From: Saccharopolyspora hirsuta
GTDB taxonomy: Bacteria > Actinomycetota > Actinomycetes > Mycobacteriales > Pseudonocardiaceae
DNA: 64,000 bases
Direction: 5' to 3'
NCBI RefSeq assembly: GCF_008630535.1
Contig: NZ_VWPH01000003.1
Location: 496,001 to 560,000 of the forward strand
This document shows, in pieces, positions 51,274 to 59,157 of the stretch. The position numbers and the translations under genes were made by a program. The notes under the pieces are model-generated. The model was not told the DNA's origin, made no database searches, and saw nothing but the letters and a program-made list of their open reading frames with translations. The stretch's first letter is position 1. Each line of letters starts with the position of its first letter.

Positions 51274-52002
51274 CTATCTGACCGTCAGTCCGCCGTCGAC
51301 TTGCAGCACTGTGCCGGTCACCCAGCGGGCGTCGTCTGAGGCGAGGTAGACGGCGGCTTCGGCCACGTCCTCGGGTTCGCCGATCCGCTGGGCCGGATAC
51401 GCGTCGTGGACGTAGTGCTCGTAATCCGCGCGCTGTTCCGAGGTCATCTGCGCGAGGTAGGTGCGTTCGAACGTCGGCGTGCGGATCGAGCCGGGTGCGA
51501 TGGCGTTGACCCGGACATGCGGACCGAGTTCGTTGGCCAGTGCCTTGGTGAGCGAGTTGAGCGCGCCGCGGGTGGCCGAATAGACCGAGGAGGGGCGCCC
51601 GGCGACCATTTTGTCCGCCCAGTAGCTGGAGATGTTCACGATCGCGCTCAGCCGCTCGCGCAGCAACTGGGTCAGCAGCACCGGTACGCGCAGGTTGAGG
51701 TGCACCATCGCGTCGAACTGGGGCTTGGTGAGCTCGGACAGCGGCGGCATGTGCGAGACGCCGACGTTGTTCACGAGCACGTCGACGTCCAGGGATCCGA
51801 CAGCGGCGACGAGTGCGTCCTCGTCGTTGAGGTCAACGGCAACGGTGCGCGTGTTCGGCAACGTCACGGCGTCGAGCTTCCGGCTGTCGCGCGCGAGGAG
51901 CACGAGGTTCGCCCCTTCCCGCGCGAACGCCGTGGCGATGGCAAGGCCAATTCCCTCGCTGCCGCCGGTGATCAACGCGGTCTTGCCGGTCAGGCGATCC
52001 AT
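51274..52002 (-). CDS. SDR-family protein with Arg in place of catalytic Lys
   Basis: 242 residues. Cofactor loop TGGSEGIG, NNVGV, catalytic Ser in NISSYWADK, and GSIRTPTF. The normal Y-x-x-x-K reads Y-S-A-T-R, so the catalytic Lys is Arg, which may reduce or change activity. Its start overlaps the upstream SDR gene by 13 nt. Second gene of a repressor-controlled operon. Confidence 0.85.
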   Translation of the reverse strand: MDRLTGKTALITGGSEGIGLAIATAFAREGANLVLLARDSRKLDAVTLPNTRTVAVDLNDEDALVAAVGSLDVDVLVNNVGVSHMPPLSELTKPQFDAMVHLNLRVPVLLTQLLRERLSAIVNISSYWADKMVAGRPSSVYSATRGALNSLTKALANELGPHVRVNAIAPGSIRTPTFERTYLAQMTSEQRADYEHYVHDAYPAQRIGEPEDVAEAAVYLASDDARWVTGTVLQVDGGLTVR

Positions 52003-52745
52003 CGGGTCTCCAACTCAGCCAGCTGGCGGGTCCGGGCGGCGCGGATTCCGGCAGCGGCATCGCTGCCGACGACGAGCCGCAACGGCGGTTCCGGCAGGTC
52101 GACCAGCGCGATGATCGCGGCCGCCACTTCCTCCGGCTCGGTCGGCCGCCGAGCGTCGCGCCCGATGTGGTCGAGCCGGGCGGCGAGATCGTCGTAGTTG
52201 GCGATCGTCCCGGGACGCTCGCGTTCGGCCCAGCTCCGGCGAAAGCCCGTGTTGATGGCGCCCGGTTCGACGATGCTGACGCGGATGCCGAACGGAGCCA
52301 ACTCCTCGGCGAGCGATACCGACAACCCTTCGAGCGCGTGTTTGCTCGCCGTGTACGCGCTCATCCCAGGGGCGCCGATCTGACCGGCCAGCGAGCTGAT
52401 CTGCACGATATGACCCGAGCGAGCGGCCCGCAGGTACGGCAACGTCGCACGCAGGACGTCGGCGGCCGCGAAGAAGTTGACCTCGAACTGTTCGCGCAGC
52501 GCCGAGGCGGACAGCTCCTCGAAGGCGCCGGCCGCCGCATACCCGGCGTTGTTCACCACGACGTCGATCCGGCCGAGAGCAGCGACGGCCTCGGCCACAG
52601 CCCGCCGAACCTGCTCGGGGTCGTTGATGTCCACGGATTTGCGGCTGATCGCGAATACCTCGTCCCCGCCCGCGGATGCCGCACGCGCCAGCGCCGAGCC
52701 CAGTCCGCCGGACGCGCCGGTGAGCAGCCACATTCGTCTGGTCAT
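51990..52745 (-). CDS. Short-chain dehydrogenase/reductase
   Basis: 251 residues with intact SDR motifs: TGASGGLG, NNAGYAAAG, ISSLAGQIG and YTASKHAL. TAGCGT lies 6 nt before the ATG within the palindromic operator at 52749-52787, so the mRNA is leaderless and the repressor site overlaps the promoter. First gene of the two-SDR operon divergent from tetR. Confidence 0.88.
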   Translation of the reverse strand: MTRRMWLLTGASGGLGSALARAASAGGDEVFAISRKSVDINDPEQVRRAVAEAVAALGRIDVVVNNAGYAAAGAFEELSASALREQFEVNFFAAADVLRATLPYLRAARSGHIVQISSLAGQIGAPGMSAYTASKHALEGLSVSLAEELAPFGIRVSIVEPGAINTGFRRSWAERERPGTIANYDDLAARLDHIGRDARRPTEPEEVAAAIIALVDLPEPPLRLVVGSDAAAGIRAARTRQLAELETRWIA

Positions 52746-52748
52746 TCC

Positions 52749-52787
52749 CCAACGCTAGACGGAGAGGGCTTCTCCGTCTAGCGTTGG
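52749..52787. promoter_or_regulatory. Perfect 17-bp TetR operator
   Basis: CCAACGCTAGACGGAGA (52749-52765), 5-nt centre, exact complement (52771-52787). It fills the 46-bp gap between the divergent SDR and tetR ATGs and contains a TAGCGT -10-like box for each direction. Confidence 0.8.
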
Positions 52788-52791
52788 GTGC

Positions 52792-53385
52792 ATGGGAAGA
52801 CTGCGGGCGGACGCCCGGCGAAGTGAGGCGGCGCTGGTCGCGGCGGCGCGAAAGGCCGTCGCGGAAGTCGGGCTCGAGGTGTCGACCAACGAGATCGTCA
52901 AGCGGGCCGGTGTCGGACCGGGCACGTTCTACCGGCGCTTCCCGTCTCGACAGGCGTTGCTCGAGACGATCCTGCTGGAGGTTGTCGAAGAACTGGAGGA
53001 CAAGGCGCGAGCCGCGCTCGAGGATCCCGATCCGGGCCAGGGTTTCGCCCGGCTGTTGCGGGCGTTCACGCTGTCCCAGGTGGAGAACAAGGGTCTGTCG
53101 GACGCGCTGGCCGCGCAGGGCGGAAGTCCCGAGGCCGACAAGGCGCGCGAACGTTTGCGCGATCTCATCCGCCGGGTGACCGAACGGGCACAGCGGGCTG
53201 GCGCCGTGCGCCCGGACCTGTCGTGGGCCGACGTACCGTTCCTCGCCGCCGCTGCGGCGGGGATGACGCAGAACTGTCTGGACCTCCACGCCGGTGCCGT
53301 GCAACGAGACCGGGTGCTCGCCGTGCTGCTTGCCGGAACTGCAAATTCCGGCCCTGAACTACCCGGGGAACCCGCCGCCCTCTGA
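52792..53385 (+). CDS. TetR-family repressor
   Basis: 197 residues. HTH VSTNEIVKRAGVGPGTFYRRFPSRQALL; C-terminal domain as in actinobacterial SDR-linked repressors. Probably represses itself and the two SDR genes through the 17-bp-arm palindrome. Leaderless start. Confidence 0.9.
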   Translation: MGRLRADARRSEAALVAAARKAVAEVGLEVSTNEIVKRAGVGPGTFYRRFPSRQALLETILLEVVEELEDKARAALEDPDPGQGFARLLRAFTLSQVENKGLSDALAAQGGSPEADKARERLRDLIRRVTERAQRAGAVRPDLSWADVPFLAAAAAGMTQNCLDLHAGAVQRDRVLAVLLAGTANSGPELPGEPAAL

Positions 53386-53393
53386 TCGGGCCG

Positions 53394-53828
53394 TCAGCGG
53401 ATCTTCTGGACCTGGGTGTTCTCCGCGTTGAGCGGGGTGCCGTCGGCGCTGGTCGGTGCGATCTCCGGTACCGGGGTGCCGTGCTGGTCGACGAGGGCGG
53501 AGCGGGGTTCGCCGGGTTCGAAGGCGTGGCGCTCGCCCCACTGCCGGAGGGTGAGGACGACCGGGAAGAGGTCGCGGCCGGTGTCGGTGAGCACGTACTC
53601 CCGGCGGCGGCCCGAGGGGGCGGTGCGCTGGTCGAGGAGTCCGTGGGCGGTCAGCTTGCGGAGGCGGTCGGTGAGGATGTTGCGGGCGATGCCGGTGCGC
53701 CGCTGGAACTCGGTGAACGAGCGCGCCCCGTCCATCGCGTCGCGGATGACGAGCAGGCTCCACCGGTCGCCGACGAGGTCGAGCGCGCGGGCGACGGGGC
53801 AGTCCGGGTCGGTCCAGTTCGGCGGCAC
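53394..53828 (-). CDS. HxlR-family winged-helix regulator
   Basis: 144 residues from a GTG with GGGAGG 4 nt upstream. DPDCPVARALDLVGDRWSLLVIRDAMDG (Cys-containing redox- or ligand-responsive N-terminus), then FTEFQRRTGIARNILTDRLRKLTAHGLL, typical of HxlR/DUF24 regulators. Divergent from an MFS efflux gene, which it probably controls. Confidence 0.88.
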   Translation of the reverse strand: MPPNWTDPDCPVARALDLVGDRWSLLVIRDAMDGARSFTEFQRRTGIARNILTDRLRKLTAHGLLDQRTAPSGRRREYVLTDTGRDLFPVVLTLRQWGERHAFEPGEPRSALVDQHGTPVPEIAPTSADGTPLNAENTQVQKIR

Positions 53829-53843
53829 GGCACCTCCCGATGA

Positions 53844-53893
53844 GTTGCAGATTGAAACCATTGTGCCGTACGGTCTCGATCGGTTGCGAATTG
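53844..53893. promoter_or_regulatory. Direct-repeat operator between HxlR and MFS genes
   Basis: GTTGCAGATTG (53844-53854) and GTTGCGAATTG (53883-53893), 39 bp apart, in the divergent promoter region. Confidence 0.4.
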
Positions 53894-53912
53894 CTACTGA
53901 TTGGGGTTGGAC

Positions 53913-55064
53913 GTGGGGCGTCGGTTGCTGCTCGCGGTGGTGTGCGGTGTCGCCGTGGCGAGCATCTACGCAGCACAGCCGGTTCTGGAGCCGATGGGGC
54001 GCGAGCTCGGGGTACCGGCGGAGCTCGCCGGGTGGATCGTCGCGACCGGTCAGATCGGCTACCTGGTCGGGCTGGTGCTGCTGGTGCCGCTGGGCGATGT
54101 CGTCGACCGGCGTCGGCTCATCGCCGGGCACCTGGCGCTCACCGCGGTGGGCATGGTCCTGGCGGCTTCGGCGTCGGTCGCGTGGGTGGCGTTCGCGGGG
54201 CTCGCGGTGGCCGGGGTGTTCGCGGTCGTGGTGCAGACCGCGGTGGCCTACGCCGCGTCGATCTCGGCACCTGCTGAGCGCGGGCGGAACATCGGCGTCG
54301 TGACCTCGGGCGTCGTGGTCGGCATCCTGGGCGCGCGGGTCGTCACCGGCGCGCTCGCCGAGGTGTGGGGTTGGCGGAGCGTCTACGCCGTGCTCGCGGT
54401 GCTGGCGCTCGCGCTGGCGGTTCTCGTCCTCGTCGTGCTGCCCCCGGAAGCCAGCCGGGCCGCGGGGTACGGGCGGGCCGTCGCCTCGCTCGGCGGGTTG
54501 TTCGGGCAGCGTCTCTTCCTGACGCGCGGGCTCATCGCGTTCTTCCTGTTCGCGTCGTTCGGGACGCTGTGGAGCGGGCTGTCCCTGCCGCTGGCGGGCG
54601 TGCTCGGCGAGAGCCAGATCGGGCTGCTCGGCCTGGCCGGTCTCGCCGGTGCGCTCGGCGCGGCGCGGGCCGGACGGTGGGCGGATTCCGGGCGGGCGGT
54701 CACCGGGCTCGCGCTCGTCCTGCTCGTCCTGTCGTGGGCGTCGATCGCGCAGCTGCCGTGGTCGTTGTGGCTGCTCGTCGCGGGGATCGTCGTGCTCGAC
54801 TTCGCGGTCCAGGCCGTGCACGTGAGCAACCAGCACCTGCTCACAGCCGCGCACCCGGACCGCACGAGCAGCGTCATCGGCGGCTACATGGTCTTCTACT
54901 CGCTCGGTTCCGCGCTCGGCGCGGCCACGACCACCGCCGTCTTCGCCGCTTGCGGGTGGGGCGGATCCAGTCTGCTCGGGGCCGGGTTCGCGGTGTGCGC
55001 GCTGGTGGTTTGGGCAGTCGACAGGCGCAGCGCGGCTCAGCCGGTGCCGAGCATGGTGAGGTAG
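53913..55064 (+). CDS. MFS transporter (YnfM/DHA1-like)
   Basis: 383 residues if the GTG at 53913 is used; TTG codons at 53901 and 53907 are alternatives. RRLLLAVVCGVAVASIYAAQPVLEPMGRELGV and the loop PLGDVVDRRRLI are typical of YnfM-type efflux proteins. Divergent from the HxlR gene. The last 28 bp overlap the convergent MerR gene. Confidence 0.85.
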   Translation: MGRRLLLAVVCGVAVASIYAAQPVLEPMGRELGVPAELAGWIVATGQIGYLVGLVLLVPLGDVVDRRRLIAGHLALTAVGMVLAASASVAWVAFAGLAVAGVFAVVVQTAVAYAASISAPAERGRNIGVVTSGVVVGILGARVVTGALAEVWGWRSVYAVLAVLALALAVLVLVVLPPEASRAAGYGRAVASLGGLFGQRLFLTRGLIAFFLFASFGTLWSGLSLPLAGVLGESQIGLLGLAGLAGALGAARAGRWADSGRAVTGLALVLLVLSWASIAQLPWSLWLLVAGIVVLDFAVQAVHVSNQHLLTAAHPDRTSSVIGGYMVFYSLGSALGAATTTAVFAACGWGGSSLLGAGFAVCALVVWAVDRRSAAQPVPSMVR

Positions 55065-55726
55065 GCGTCGAGCTGGGCCGCCCCGGCGAGGAGGTTGCGG
55101 CTGCGCGTGGTCAGCCGCTCCTGCCAGGCGTCGAGGAAGGCGGCCAGCGCGTCGGCCCCGCCCGCTTCGCGCAGCGACGCAATGAACTGCGCGACCTTGG
55201 GCAGCGGGTAGCCGCCGCGGCGCAGTTGCCGCGCGATCTCGGCGTCGCGCACGGAGTCCGGCCCGTATTCGCGGTAGCCCGTCGCCCGGTCGCGTTCGGG
55301 GTGCAGGATCCCCTGGGCTTCCCAGGAGCGCAGCGTGGCCGGGTGCACGTCGAGCCGGTGCGCGAGTTCGCCCACGGTCAGCGGGCGGACCGGGGCCGGG
55401 GGTGTGGTGGACAGGGCGCCCAGGGCCGCGGCGACCTCGGTGCGGGTGTCGCGTTCGGCGAGCAGCTCGACGTGCGCGGAATCGATGAGCCGGTAGGCGG
55501 ATTCGGTGTCGCCGCGGTGGGTCGCGCGCATGATCTCGATCGCCTGCTGGTGCCCGTGGCCGCGGCGCAGCGCGATGAAGGCGCGCAGGGCTTGCGCGTG
55601 CAGGGGCGTGTAGCGGCGGTAGCCGGTCTCGCTGCGCTCGGTCGGCGGGAGGACGCCCGCCTCGTCGTAGTTGCGGACCGCTTGTGCGGACAACCCGTGC
55701 TCGCGGGCTAGGTCGATGGGGCGCAA
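55037..55726 (-). CDS. Tandem double-MerR regulator
   Basis: 229 residues with two MerR DNA-binding domains: N-terminal PIDLAREHGLSAQAVRNYDEAGVL and a second, TVGELAHRLDVHPATLRSWEAQGIL, around residues 115-140, each followed by a GYR(R/E)Y wing. TTG start with GGAGG 6 nt upstream. Divergent from the erythromycin-esterase-like gene, whose upstream region has a MerR-like 19-bp-spacer promoter; regulation of that gene is likely. Confidence 0.85.
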   Translation of the reverse strand: MRPIDLAREHGLSAQAVRNYDEAGVLPPTERSETGYRRYTPLHAQALRAFIALRRGHGHQQAIEIMRATHRGDTESAYRLIDSAHVELLAERDTRTEVAAALGALSTTPPAPVRPLTVGELAHRLDVHPATLRSWEAQGILHPERDRATGYREYGPDSVRDAEIARQLRRGGYPLPKVAQFIASLREAGGADALAAFLDAWQERLTTRSRNLLAGAAQLDAYLTMLGTG

Positions 55727-55772
55727 CCGGCACCTCCGATTGAGGCTTCGAGCGTCGATGGCCAGGTGGAAC

Positions 55773-55803
55773 TTGCCCGAGTTTCACTCGGATCTTCAAC
55801 GAT
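55773..55803 (+). promoter_or_regulatory. Possible MerR-type promoter of esterase gene
   Basis: TTGCCC (55773-55778), 19-nt spacer, AACGAT (55798-55803), with the palindrome CCGAGT-TTC-ACTCGG (55777-55791) across the -35 edge and the spacer. The -10 box is imperfect. Confidence 0.4.
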
Positions 55804-55840
55804 ACGGTCGAAGGTGGTGTTGTTCCGGAAAGGGGTGCTC

Positions 55841-56986
55841 ATGGTGCTGGAGATCGGCCGCCAGCTCGACGATTCGGCGAGCCTGGGGCGCGCCGTGGAC
55901 GATCTGCTCGGCTCGCCGACCCTGCTGGCGCTGGGCGAGCCGGCGCACGGGATCGAGGCGTTTCCGCTGCTGCGCAACGAACTCCTCGCCCAGCTCGTGG
56001 CGCGGGGTTACCGGTCGATCGCGCTGGAGACCGACTACTTCGCGGCATCCACAGTGGACGACTACGTGTCCGGTGCCGGGATGGACCTCGACGAGGTGCT
56101 CGCGACCGGGTTCAGCCACGGATTCGGTGCTGTGCCGGGAAACCGCGAACTCCTCGAATGGCTCCGCGCGCACAACGCCGACCGCGCGCCGCAGGACAGG
56201 GTCCGCTTCTACGGCTTCGACGCGCCCGTGGAGTTCTCCGGTGCGCCGAGCCCGCGGCAGGCGCTGTGCTCGGTCGTCGAGTACCTGCCCGCCGCGCTGC
56301 GGCCGGAGTCGGTCCGCGACTTGGACGCGCTGCTCGGTGACGACGCGGACTGGACGAACGAGGCGGCGATGTACGACCCGGCGGCGTCCATCGGCAACTC
56401 CGACCGCGCTCGCGCCCTGCGCAGCATCGCCGACGACCTCGCCAGCGCGCTGCGCACCCTGCGCCCCACTGCCGACGTCGCCGCGCACGCGCGCACCGCC
56501 CAGGGCCTGCTGCGCTACCACGCGGCCATGGCCAGCTCCGGGCCCGATCGCATCGCGACCTTGCTCGGCGTGCGCGCCGAGATGATGGCCGAGAACCTGC
56601 TGGCGATCGTCGCCCAAGAGCAGCACCGCGGGCCGAGCCTGGTGTTCGCGCACAACGCGCACCTCCAGCGCGCGGGCGGCAGCGCCGGTGCGCTCGTCGC
56701 GCGCACCCTCGGCGACCGCTACGCGTTCGTGGCCACCGACGCCAACCCCCGCAGCGTCCCGGGCACCCTCCAAGGTGCGTTGGCCGAAGCGACCGAGCGC
56801 CGCGCCCTGTTCCCGGCAGCGGCCCTGCGCGCTGCGCTTCCCCCGTCGATCGCTGCGGGGGAACCGATCGTGCGCGGCCACCTCCCGCTGCAACCGGCGG
56901 AGCTCGACGGCGCGGACGCCGTCGTCTTCATCGCCGACACCGACGGGCGGCAGCGATGGCCGGATGTGACAGGAGATCGTCATTGA
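55841..56986 (+). CDS. Erythromycin-esterase-family protein
   Basis: 381 residues, ATG with AAAGGGG upstream. Ere-family markers: LLALGEPAHGIEAFPLLRNEL (Glu and His), SIALETDYFAA, FYGFDAP and the C-terminal VFAHNAHLQRAGG. Ere enzymes hydrolyse the macrolactone ring, but many family members act on other substrates, so macrolide activity is a hypothesis. Divergent from the double-MerR gene. Confidence 0.83.
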   Translation: MVLEIGRQLDDSASLGRAVDDLLGSPTLLALGEPAHGIEAFPLLRNELLAQLVARGYRSIALETDYFAASTVDDYVSGAGMDLDEVLATGFSHGFGAVPGNRELLEWLRAHNADRAPQDRVRFYGFDAPVEFSGAPSPRQALCSVVEYLPAALRPESVRDLDALLGDDADWTNEAAMYDPAASIGNSDRARALRSIADDLASALRTLRPTADVAAHARTAQGLLRYHAAMASSGPDRIATLLGVRAEMMAENLLAIVAQEQHRGPSLVFAHNAHLQRAGGSAGALVARTLGDRYAFVATDANPRSVPGTLQGALAEATERRALFPAAALRAALPPSIAAGEPIVRGHLPLQPAELDGADAVVFIADTDGRQRWPDVTGDRH

Positions 56987-57017
56987 GGACACCGGGCGGG
57001 GCGGTGAGGATGGGTTC

Positions 57018-58001
57018 ATGTCCGTTCCGCACCGCGTCGTCATCGCGGTCTTCCCGGATGTCGACCTGCTCGACGTCACCGGCCCGGCCGAGGTCTTCGC
57101 GCTGGCCAACCGGGAGGCCGGGGCCGGGTACCAGGTGCGCCTCGCCGCGCCGGTCGCCGGGGAGGTCCGCACGTCGGCCGGGGTGCGGATCGTCGCCGAC
57201 GCGGCGTTCGCCGACGTCGGCGCGGAGGTGGACACGCTCCTGGTGCCGGGCGCGGTCGACATGACCGACGACGGCCCGGTCGCCCGCATCGACGACGAGG
57301 TGGTGGCGTGGGTGCGGGAGACCGCCGCGCACGCCCAGCGGGTCGCGTCGGTGTGCGTGGGAGCGCACGTGCTGGCCGCGGCCGGGCTGCTGGACGGGAA
57401 GACGGCGACCACCCACTGGTCGACCGCCGCCCAGCTCGCCGCCGAGCACCCGGACGTCGCGGTCGACCCCGACCCGATCTTCGTGCGCACCGACTGCGGT
57501 CGGCTGTGGACCGGGGCGGGGATCAGCGCCTGCCTGGACCTGGCGCTGGCCCTGGTGGCCGAGGACCTGGGCGAGCAGACCGCGCTGGCGGTGGCCCGGC
57601 ACCTGGTGATGTACCTGAAGCGGCAGGGCGGGCAGAGCCAGTTCTCCGTGCCGCTGAGCCGACCGGCCGGTCGCCGGGACATCGACGAGCTGCGGGTGTG
57701 GATCGCCGACCACCTCGACGCGGACCTGTCCGCGCGGGCGCTGGCCGACCGGATGTGCCTGAGCGAGCGGCACTTCGCCCGCGTCTTCAAGCAGGAGACC
57801 GGCACCAGCCCGGCCAGCTACGTCGAAGCGGCCCGCGTCGAGCTGGCGCGCCGCCTGCTGGAGACCACCGACCTGCCGCTGGACCAGGTCGCGGCGGCCG
57901 CCGGGCTCGGGTCGGCGGAGACCCTGCACCGGGCGTTCCGCCGCCAGCTGGCCACCACCCCGGCGGCCTACCGCAGGCGCTTCCGCACCCCAGCCGCCTG
58001 A
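57018..58001 (+). CDS. GlxA-type AraC regulator with DJ-1/PfpI domain
   Basis: 327 residues. The N-terminal DJ-1/PfpI-like domain (VVIAVFPDVDLLDVTGPAEVFALAN) has a Cys in ASVCVGAHVLAAAGLLDG; the C-terminal double AraC HTH is ALADRMCLSERHFARVFKQETGTSPASYV. Such proteins sense amines, amides or aldehydes. The isochorismatase gene 65 bp downstream is probably its target. Confidence 0.9.
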   Translation: MSVPHRVVIAVFPDVDLLDVTGPAEVFALANREAGAGYQVRLAAPVAGEVRTSAGVRIVADAAFADVGAEVDTLLVPGAVDMTDDGPVARIDDEVVAWVRETAAHAQRVASVCVGAHVLAAAGLLDGKTATTHWSTAAQLAAEHPDVAVDPDPIFVRTDCGRLWTGAGISACLDLALALVAEDLGEQTALAVARHLVMYLKRQGGQSQFSVPLSRPAGRRDIDELRVWIADHLDADLSARALADRMCLSERHFARVFKQETGTSPASYVEAARVELARRLLETTDLPLDQVAAAAGLGSAETLHRAFRRQLATTPAAYRRRFRTPAA

Positions 58002-58066
58002 CCTCGCCGAGCATCCCCCGGCACCCGGGGACTACTTCGCATGCCCATTTCACGAGAGGACGTTCC

Positions 58067-58666
58067 ATGACATCCAAGACCCTGCGCGACGTGATCGGCC
58101 TGGACCCCCGGCCGCCGCGGCTGAGCGAGTCCGCGCTGATCCTGATCGACGTCCAGAACACCTACCGCACCGGGGTCATGGCCCTGGACGGCGCGGAGGA
58201 AGCGCTGGCCGCGGCAGCTCGCCTGCTGGAGCGCGCGAGAGAGGCGGGGACGCCGGTTGTCCACGTCATCAACGACGGCGGCGAGGGTTCGCCCTACGAC
58301 ATCCGCGCGCACATCGGTGCCATCAGCGACGAGGTCGCGCCGATCGGCGGGGAGCCGGTGGTGGTCAAGCAGTTCCCCAACTCCTTCCACGCCACCGACC
58401 TGGAGAAGACGCTGCAGGACCTCGACGTCGGCGGCGACCTGGTGCTGGCGGGCTTCATGACGCACATGTGCGTCACCTTCACCGCCCAGGGTGCCTTCAA
58501 CCTCGGCTACCGGCCCACGGTCGTCGCCGAGGCGACGGCCACCCGCGCCCTCCCGGCCCCGGACGGCACCCCCGTGCCCTCCGCGGCCCTCCAGACCGCG
58601 GCCCTGACCACGATCAACGACCTGTTCGGCCTGGTCGTCCCCACCGTCGAAACCCTCCGCGACTGA
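58067..58666 (+). CDS. Cysteine hydrolase, isochorismatase family
   Basis: 199 residues. Catalytic triad visible: Asp in LILIDVQNTY, Lys in VVVKQFPNSFHATDL, Cys in GFMTHMCVTFT. The family includes nicotinamidases and N-carbamoyl hydrolases; the substrate here is unknown. GAGAGGA precedes the ATG. Same strand as the GlxA regulator; ends at a clean terminator. Confidence 0.9.
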   Translation: MTSKTLRDVIGLDPRPPRLSESALILIDVQNTYRTGVMALDGAEEALAAAARLLERAREAGTPVVHVINDGGEGSPYDIRAHIGAISDEVAPIGGEPVVVKQFPNSFHATDLEKTLQDLDVGGDLVLAGFMTHMCVTFTAQGAFNLGYRPTVVAEATATRALPAPDGTPVPSAALQTAALTTINDLFGLVVPTVETLRD

Positions 58667-58675
58667 ACCGCAGGC

Positions 58676-58701
58676 GGGGCGCGGCACTCCTGCCGCGCCC
58701 C
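58676..58701 (+). terminator. Terminator after isochorismatase gene
   Basis: GGGGCGCGGCA (58676-58686), CTCC loop, exact complement (58691-58701). Confidence 0.8.
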
Positions 58702-58800
58702 GAGCGTCCGATGTGGACCGTTCCGGTGGGGTCGACACTGGCGGACATGCCCGCGTCGCCGAACGAGCTGGCAGACCTCACCGAGGCCAGCCCGGTATCA

Positions 58801-58882
58801 CGGCCGTCCGAGGAGTGGTGACGACTGCAATTTCGATTGAAATCGCAGCCTCCCCAAGCCGACCACCCACCGCTTCGAACCC
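58801..58882. repeat. Palindromic host repeat, uninterrupted copy
   Basis: 82 bp centred on the near-palindrome GCAATTTCGATTGAAATCGC (58827-58846). Its two halves occur, inverted and split by an inserted element, at 16470-16505 and 16813-16858. The right arm also matches the right flank of the element at 21449-21571. Confidence 0.75.
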
Positions 58883-58978
58883 GAAACCAGCCCCCTCCAC
58901 AACCGCACCTCGTCTCCTCGGCGTTGCCCGGGTATCACCACGATCCCCGAGGTGCCAGCCCAAGAGCGCCGCACCTGC

Positions 58979-59017
58979 AAAAACCCGTCGCAGCCCGCCG
59001 AGGGGCTCTGCTAACGT
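58979..59017 (+). promoter_or_regulatory. WhiB7-type promoter of ThrRS-like gene
   Basis: AAAAAC (58979-58984), exactly 27 nt, then TAACGT (59012-59017); the leader GTG follows 7 nt later. Fourth example of the geometry seen at the ABC-F, DHA2 and erm loci. Confidence 0.65.
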
Positions 59018-59024
59018 CGTCGTC

Positions 59025-59075
59025 GTGAAGCGCGCTGGTCTGACTACGACGCCGGACGACGTCCCGGCGCGCTGA
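59025..59075 (+). CDS. Thr-rich leader peptide of ThrRS-like gene
   Basis: 16 residues from a leaderless GTG: MKRAGLTTTPDDVPAR, with three consecutive threonine codons (ACT ACG ACG, 59043-59051). Scarcity of charged tRNA-Thr would stall a ribosome here, just before the competing RNA stems. Confidence 0.7.
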   Translation: MKRAGLTTTPDDVPAR

Positions 59076-59086
59076 CTGCTGTTTTC

Positions 59087-59118
59087 CGAAGCTCCGGGGC
59101 GGGTGCCCCGGAGCTTCG
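59087..59118 (+). terminator. Attenuator terminator before ThrRS-like gene
   Basis: CGAAGCTCCGGGGC (59087-59100), GGGT loop, exact complement (59105-59118). A competing pairing is available: CCCGG (59063-59067) in the leader with CCGGG (59094-59098) in the terminator arm, itself blocked when GCCGG (59051-59055) pairs with CCGGC (59064-59068). Confidence 0.7.
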
Positions 59119-59157
59119 TCGTGTGGTCACCCGCCTCATCCCGGTGAGGAGACCACC

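Noticed and set aside
51012..51281. 89-codon plus-strand frame after dnaB
   Set aside because: Arg/Ala-rich low-complexity translation, no ribosome site, no similarity; likely chance in GC-rich DNA.
16506..58846. TTTCAATTGAAAC-like palindromes resemble CRISPR repeat ends
   Set aside because: Copies are single or split by the inserted element, with no regular repeat-spacer array and no cas genes.
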